A stretch of DNA of 64,000 nucleotides from Acanthochlamys bracteata (lineage: Eukaryota; Streptophyta; Magnoliopsida; Pandanales; Velloziaceae), in contig CM034144.1 of the NCBI GenBank assembly GCA_019914995.1, forward strand, positions 5,115,489 to 5,179,488. The letters run 5' to 3'. Below are positions 58,948 through 64,000 of this stretch, piece after piece. Position 1 is the first letter of the stretch. Each line of letters starts with the position of its first letter. Below the pieces are notes generated by a model. That model worked only from the letters and a program-made list of their open reading frames with translations, had not been told where the DNA came from and did no database searches. The position numbers were made by a program, and so were the translations under genes.

Positions 58948-61900
58948 GCATGTTTGGCTATGCTTATTTGGAGCTTTTACTTTAAAAAAAAAGCATGTAA
59001 CAGTAAAAATTACGTTTTGGTTGTAACTGCTTTTGCAAAAAAAAAGCAGCTTGTCTTACTCTAAAAAAAAAGCATCAAAATAATGCTTTTTGAAAAAGCC
59101 ATACGGAGGTTTATTTTTACGGTGCAAGATAATGACTATTTTATCCATGCTAAATTAGAAAAATAACAGTGGTATTAAATCATCCTACCCCTACGCTTCT
59201 CTTACAGTTCTCCCATTTTCATCTCTTCCAATTTTTTCTTCTCTCGCTCTGGATGTCTTTGTCGCTCCCCTCGCCGTCCTGACATCTTCGTCCCCGACGT
59301 TCGACGTCGTAATTTCTTCCTCATCCTTCATCTTCTAACTATCTGATTTTTTTTCTTTCCCTTATCTTCTCCTTATCATTACTCTCCCGAACGCAGCCAC
59401 CCACCCACTCCTCTTTGAACACTGCGATCTGCCGGCGTACAAGCTTCTTCTCCGGCAATGTGCACCTCTCCTTTTCCTCTAAATTTTACCTTCCTCTCTC
59501 CGTCCATCGCCGTCATCTTTTCACCAACTTTTACCGCGCAAGGGTAGAATTAGGGTTTTTGCCGGACCTCTCCGCCGGACTTCCGACTGCATTAAGCAAC
59601 TAATATTCATCTCCTTACTTCAATAATACTTTTCCTTCGTCAATTGAGTCGAATTTCAACTTAGTTTAATGATTGCATTGCCAGACCAGTGGAATCGATT
59701 TGGACGAATTTCGGCCACCAGAATTGATGTGTTAACGTATTTCTCTTAATTCTGTTTTAATTGTTTGCGTATCGCAGGTGTTTGAATTTTCTTTCGGCCG
59801 ATTGTTTAGTTTTCTGAAACATTTGTGTTTTACTTGTTCAAGAAAGTTGTTTTCTGATTGAAGGGATTGAGTTGCTTTTCAGCTTAACTTGTTAAACGTA
59901 TGTTGAATGCTTGTGATTAGATCACCAAATTTGTTTAGTTATTAACTGGTTAATATGGAAGAGAGTATTACAAAGCTGTTGTTTTGATTAACTGTTGAGG
60001 TATCTTGTTTGTTTTGGATGGTATGAAGCCAATTGAAGATTTGAATGTTTGGTAGGTGGTAGTAGTGATTGAGTTTGTTATGCCTTTATTGTTGGAAAAG
60101 ACAGATTCTTTGTGACAATTAGGATAAGGTGAAGCAATCAAAGAATTCTGATTGTCTTTATGGTAATCTTAATGAAGTTTGATTTAGTTTCTGCTTTTAT
60201 TGTTGTCAAAGATTGGTTCTTTATGTTTTTTTGGAAGGAAACGCAGCACTAAATGGTTTTGGTTTTTTGATAGTTCTTGGGTTTGTTAGTTTTTCTGGGT
60301 TCAAGATATTAAACTGGAGGACATGCTAATGTATAAGTAGTTCAAGATATTAAAACTGTCAGATTTTTTTCTTTAACATGCAACCATCCAAAATTTTTGT
60401 GTTGTTGAATATGAAAATTGGTGAAACATGATAGTAGTGTAGTACTTTCATTTGGATTACTTGATATTAGTTTGATATTATAGAGCAGAAAATGTGGAAA
60501 ATAAATGTAAGATCACTTAATATTAGTTAGATCAGTCCTTAGGCTTTATTGAAACATGGTGTTGAAACATGATTAATGATATACAGGATTATTCATTATA
60601 ACAGTTGGTGATTATACATGCGCAGGCGGAAACTCTACTGGGCTAGCTAAGGAGATAACAGCAGCAGGAAAGCAATTGTGCTTCCAATGTCCAATGTAGA
60701 GATAATATGCTGAACTAGGATTTATTATGCTATGATTGTTTTCCTACTATCCACTGTCCAACTAAACTTGGATTGTTTGTTATACCGAACATAGTATCTT
60801 TGCATTTTGTTGTTAACTGTATTTTATGAACATTTGATACTTCAAAAATATGGTGTGAATGGACTCTGTGCTGTGGTGATGCAGCATACTTGTTGTATAT
60901 ATTGAAATGTGCCTATTTGATTACATTGATAATGCATGGCTCTGAGAGAAGTATAGTAGTGACTTTCTATTATATTTTGATATTCTGATTTGTACAAATA
61001 AGGCTTGCAGTTAAATTTTTGAAAAATTTGCGTCTGTCTCATTTCATGATTATAGTTGCTTATGGTAAGAAACTTAAGATTGCTCTCAGAAATTGTATAT
61101 GAAAAAAAGTGAGAAGTAATATGTTGCAAAAGATTGTGTTGAGGACATGAAGTATGTTGTAAAGAACTTATTATTTCAAACTTCTCAATACAAATGGCTG
61201 GCATACATAAGAACGGAGCATGTTTAATGAGAAGACATAACGAAATGCGCTGGTATTGTTACCAACGTAGTATCATACATAACAATTTTTCTATCTCATA
61301 TAATGCAATTGAGCCGTATGAATTAGAATATTAACTTCAACTTTTGATCGAGATTAGCAATCACGCTATAGACAATAATTGTAAATTTATGATTGTAATT
61401 ATTTTTATATATAATTGATGAATTAGTAAATACATAATTGTATATTTTTAATTGAAAATTATATATCAAAACTGCTAATGTATTAAGATATTATATATTC
61501 ATTTCTCCTAATTTATTAATAATTATTATTTATTATTATATCTAATAATAGTATATTAATATATTTAAAAGTAATTTAAAAATATTATTACACATTAAGA
61601 ATACTAAATTTATTTATAGATTTATAAATATTAATATTAAAAAATTGAATAAAAAATATTATAGAAATATGTTATAAAAATTAAATTTTGAAAAATTAGA
61701 TAATATATGAAAATAGATTCAGAAAATTTAACAATACATCAGTTATTATATATGTAAGAATATTTCAGTCATTTAATATTTCATTCACTTATAAATACAA
61801 GCTTAGCCAAATATATTTTTATTTTTTTACGAAAAAGTTTTAAACATTAAAATTATTCAAATAGAATTCAGAAAAAAAAACTTTCTAATAAAAAACTCAA

Positions 61901-61968
61901 CAGCCGGTTTTTTCAGCAAAAATATATAAATAATTGCTTTCATTCAAATGTTTTAAATTTAAAACTTA
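58948..61968 (+). mobile_element. Harbinger-like element without recognisable transposase
   Basis: The left end (GCATGTTTGGCTATGCTTAT, GCTTTT arrays to about 59110) and the leader at 59210-59640 closely resemble 4676-5180, including CTGCCGGCGTACAAGCTTCTTCTCCGGC-like sequence. The right arm at about 61380-61968 matches 7730-8230. The roughly 1.7 kb between them resembles a gene 5' UTR with introns (a CAG acceptor at about 59776-59778 and one at about 60623-60625), then GGNSTGLAKEITAAGKQLCF, which I cannot identify. It could be a third captured gene piece. Confidence 0.65.
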
Positions 61969-62446
61969 GACTAAGTAACATGTATGTTACTTCCTACTGC
62001 AACTGTTCCTGGTTTCAATCCTTATGGAAGTTCTCGGTTCTATCATATAATTGAAATTTCAGATCAAGATATCATTACTAAATGACTTTACTACTACAAC
62101 AATTAATGGACTATACAAACGACAATAAAAATTAATAAAGTTATAACAAAAAAAATTAAAACTATAGCAAATAATAAATTAAACATCTCAATTTTTAATT
62201 TATAGACTCTTATTTTAATATAGACTACGGCATTAAGAAGGATTCCAAAGACACCAGGGATGGTACTCTAATTATGATTTCGCAATGAAGTTAGAAAAGT
62301 GCAAAATCGCAAATCGACAAAATGGGTCAACCAAGTTTCTCACTCAGTCCAAGTGCTTCTTATAAGCCCAATATGAAACATTCTTTAAAACCTTCTTCTC
62401 ATTTTTCCCGCACTCCGCACACGATCTCAATCAGCTTCATTGATCC
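61969..62446 (+). promoter_or_regulatory. Upstream region of the NHL-repeat gene
   Basis: The AT-rich part ends near 62220, followed by a CT/A-rich leader before the start codon at 62447. No unambiguous TATA box. The end of a transposable element is only about 480 bp away. Confidence 0.35.
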
Positions 62447-64000
62447 ATGGCGCTCTTACTCTTCTTCTTCACTATCTTCTCAGGTACCTAAACAACTAAT
62501 CAATTTTGATTAAGTCATCAATTTAATCGAATAATATTTTATAATTTTCAATCTTTTGTTAGTTTTTGCTGCAGCGGTGACGGCGTTGGTGACGGGGGAC
62601 TTGATTTTAGAAGAAGGTTATACTGTAACAACTGTTCTTGATGGCCGGAAAACAAATCCTGCTGTGAACCCGTTTTTGATCATTCCGAAGCAGCGATCTC
62701 GAGATGATCTGATAGTTTTAGACTCTGCTGCTTCAGCTCTTTTCTTGGTTTCTCTTCCTGGTGATATTCGTCTGATTGTTGGCGGTAGTCGCGGAGGGTT
62801 TCGTGATGGTACGGCGGAGAAGGTGTTGTTTGATCGACCACGTAGTGTGGCAGTAGATGGGGCGGATAATGTGTATGTTGCGGATCGTAGTAATCGGGCA
62901 ATCAGGAAGGTTAATAGTGATGGTAAGTAAATTTCCCTTTGTTTAGAAGAATGCAGCGATGAATTTTCACATGGTTCACTAGTTGAAAATTGGATTTCTT
63001 TTGTTTCGTTTTTTTTTTAGTTTATTTGAACTTTGTTGGTTTATTGTTTATCGATAGTTTTCCTCTCTCATGAATCAGATGAGAAGGAAAACTGGTAAAC
63101 TGCTATCTAGCTTGTTGTCTGTGAATTTTCCTGTATTTCATAGCATAAGGGGTTAGTAGCTATCAGATTGCTCTTCATTCTCTTTCTTTTCTTTGATTAT
63201 AGTTGTCCTTTGGTTTCGTTGATCATCTCTCTTTATTCGTTTTTTAAACAGTCATGTTGCTTTTACTGATGGCCAAATAAAAAGTTATTTTTCAATATGA
63301 AATACTTTCAGGTTTTGAAAAGAGAATGGAGTGATTCTTAATAGCTACAGGGTTTAATATTGATGATGTAATGCTAGGAATGTTGCTGCATTGCTCTCTC
63401 TGCCTGTGCTTCAAAATGAATTTCCATACCAAAGATACTACATTGTTGATTCCTTCCATGGGAATATGGAGCACATTTTCTTTAACTGCAACAAACCCAC
63501 ATGCCCGAGTTGGCAGAACATGTACACCGAATGCTTATTTAGTGATCCAAAGGTTTTGCATTATAATCAGTTTCCATAATGACCTATGTCATAATGTGGA
63601 ACATGTGGAGTATACAGTTTTTTACTTTGCATTGGAGAAACTTAAAAAGCAAAAAGTATCTTGTTTCCTAAATAATTTTGAAGATGGATACACTATTGAA
63701 ATCTTCTCCTGTGGTCATGGAGGTTGAGCATGTTGGTTGATCAAGGTTCTCAAACAATCTGCTTAAGAATGACTTGAGGATTCACCATGAACAACTAGGA
63801 AATGCTAGTCTCCTATAGTATTGCTCCCAATTTTTGTAATTCATCTTTAAGTACAAGTCCACATTTATTATTTTCACCCACTTTTGCCTTAACCATTGTC
63901 AATTTATTTGGTCTTATAGAAGCTTATTTGGTGTGTACATGTCGATGCACTTATTGGTGCGTTTTCCTTTTAGGTTTCACTACTACGATTGCTGGAGGCT
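62447..64000 (+). CDS. Secreted NHL-repeat protein, 5' part (runs off window)
   Basis: Three exons are visible: 62447-62483, 62563-62922 and 63974 to the window edge, with GT-AG introns. The joined frame starts MALLLFFFTIFS, whose hydrophobic core continues to about residue 22 as a signal peptide or anchor. Next are the region ILEEGYTVTTVLDG and DLIVLDSAASALF, and then a first NHL repeat at about 99-128 (FDRPRSVAVDGADNVYVAD, then NRAIRKV). Exon 3 continues in frame with FTTTIAGG, the usual start of the next blade. NHL repeats form a beta-propeller; the plant family with one signal peptide is of unknown biochemical role. The short first exon and the small 37-base start are supported because only this join gives a signal peptide flowing into the NHL region. 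Intron 2 (62923-63973) is long and holds only short unrelated frames. Confidence 0.9.

Noticed and set aside
62322-62513. Open frame MGQPSFSLSPS... overlapping the NHL gene start
   Set aside because: It runs through the first exon in another frame and into intron 1; only the ATG at 62447 joins to exon 2 to give a signal peptide and NHL repeat.
63371-63727. Two overlapping open frames in the second NHL-gene intron
   Set aside because: They lie between a good GT donor and the AG acceptor at 63973 and resemble no protein family.
1-64000. CRISPR arrays, bacterial operons or organellar inserts
   Set aside because: No regularly spaced short repeats, no ribosome-binding-site gene runs and no plastid or mitochondrial genes were seen; all evidence is for plant nuclear DNA.

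Overview
The window reads as nuclear DNA of a flowering plant, most likely a eudicot. It is AT-rich, host genes have plant-type introns or plant-specific families, and most of the rest is plant transposon debris. I cannot name the species. Only three host protein genes look intact: an intronless ATL-type RING-H2 ubiquitin ligase (9041-10231, +), a 184-residue plant-specific protein of unknown function (38009-38563, -), and the 5' part of a secreted NHL-repeat protein that runs off the right edge (62447-64000, +).

Layout: 1-169 is the end of a Ty1/copia LTR with its primer-binding site. 1690-3160 is a decayed LINE on the minus strand. 3886-4145 is a Tourist-like MITE. 4676-8236 is a PIF/Harbinger-like element carrying intron-containing, broken copies of two unrelated host genes, a CYSTM-type cysteine-rich protein and cytosolic ribosomal protein eS12. 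The RING-H2 gene follows, then about 7 kb of mostly non-coding sequence with one MITE. 17140-23293 is an old minus-strand Ty3/gypsy-like element with both LTRs and a gag relic but no recognisable pol; two miniature LTR elements (TRIMs) are nested in it. 24520-24995 and 26402-26665 are MITE-like. 26919-36571 is a large minus-strand Ty1/copia element (SIRE-like layout: gag, pol and an extra ORF after RNase H).

36572-38563 holds a MITE and the small host gene. A hAT element of about 4.8 kb (38729-43528) begins 166 bp upstream of that gene's start codon. 44627-46034 is a solo LTR of the SIRE-like family with a perfect target-site duplication. 46532-48886 is a gag-only copia element whose 3' LTR is fused to a second, unrelated LTR fragment (48923-49111). 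49657-50988 is a CACTA MITE-like element with a perfect TGG duplication. 51256-57247 is the degenerate coding relative of the Harbinger-like family (Myb/SANT-like ORF1 and DDE transposase). 57382-58201 is a hAT-type non-autonomous element with an 8-bp duplication. 58948-61968 is a third Harbinger-like family member. The NHL gene closes the window.

The most notable feature is the Harbinger-like trio: a decayed coding copy, a copy that has swallowed parts of two host genes, and a third copy with unidentified internal sequence, all sharing terminal and leader sequence. I saw no rRNA, tRNA, CRISPR or organellar insert. Boundaries and family calls were made by eye; target-site duplications are stated only where they are visible.
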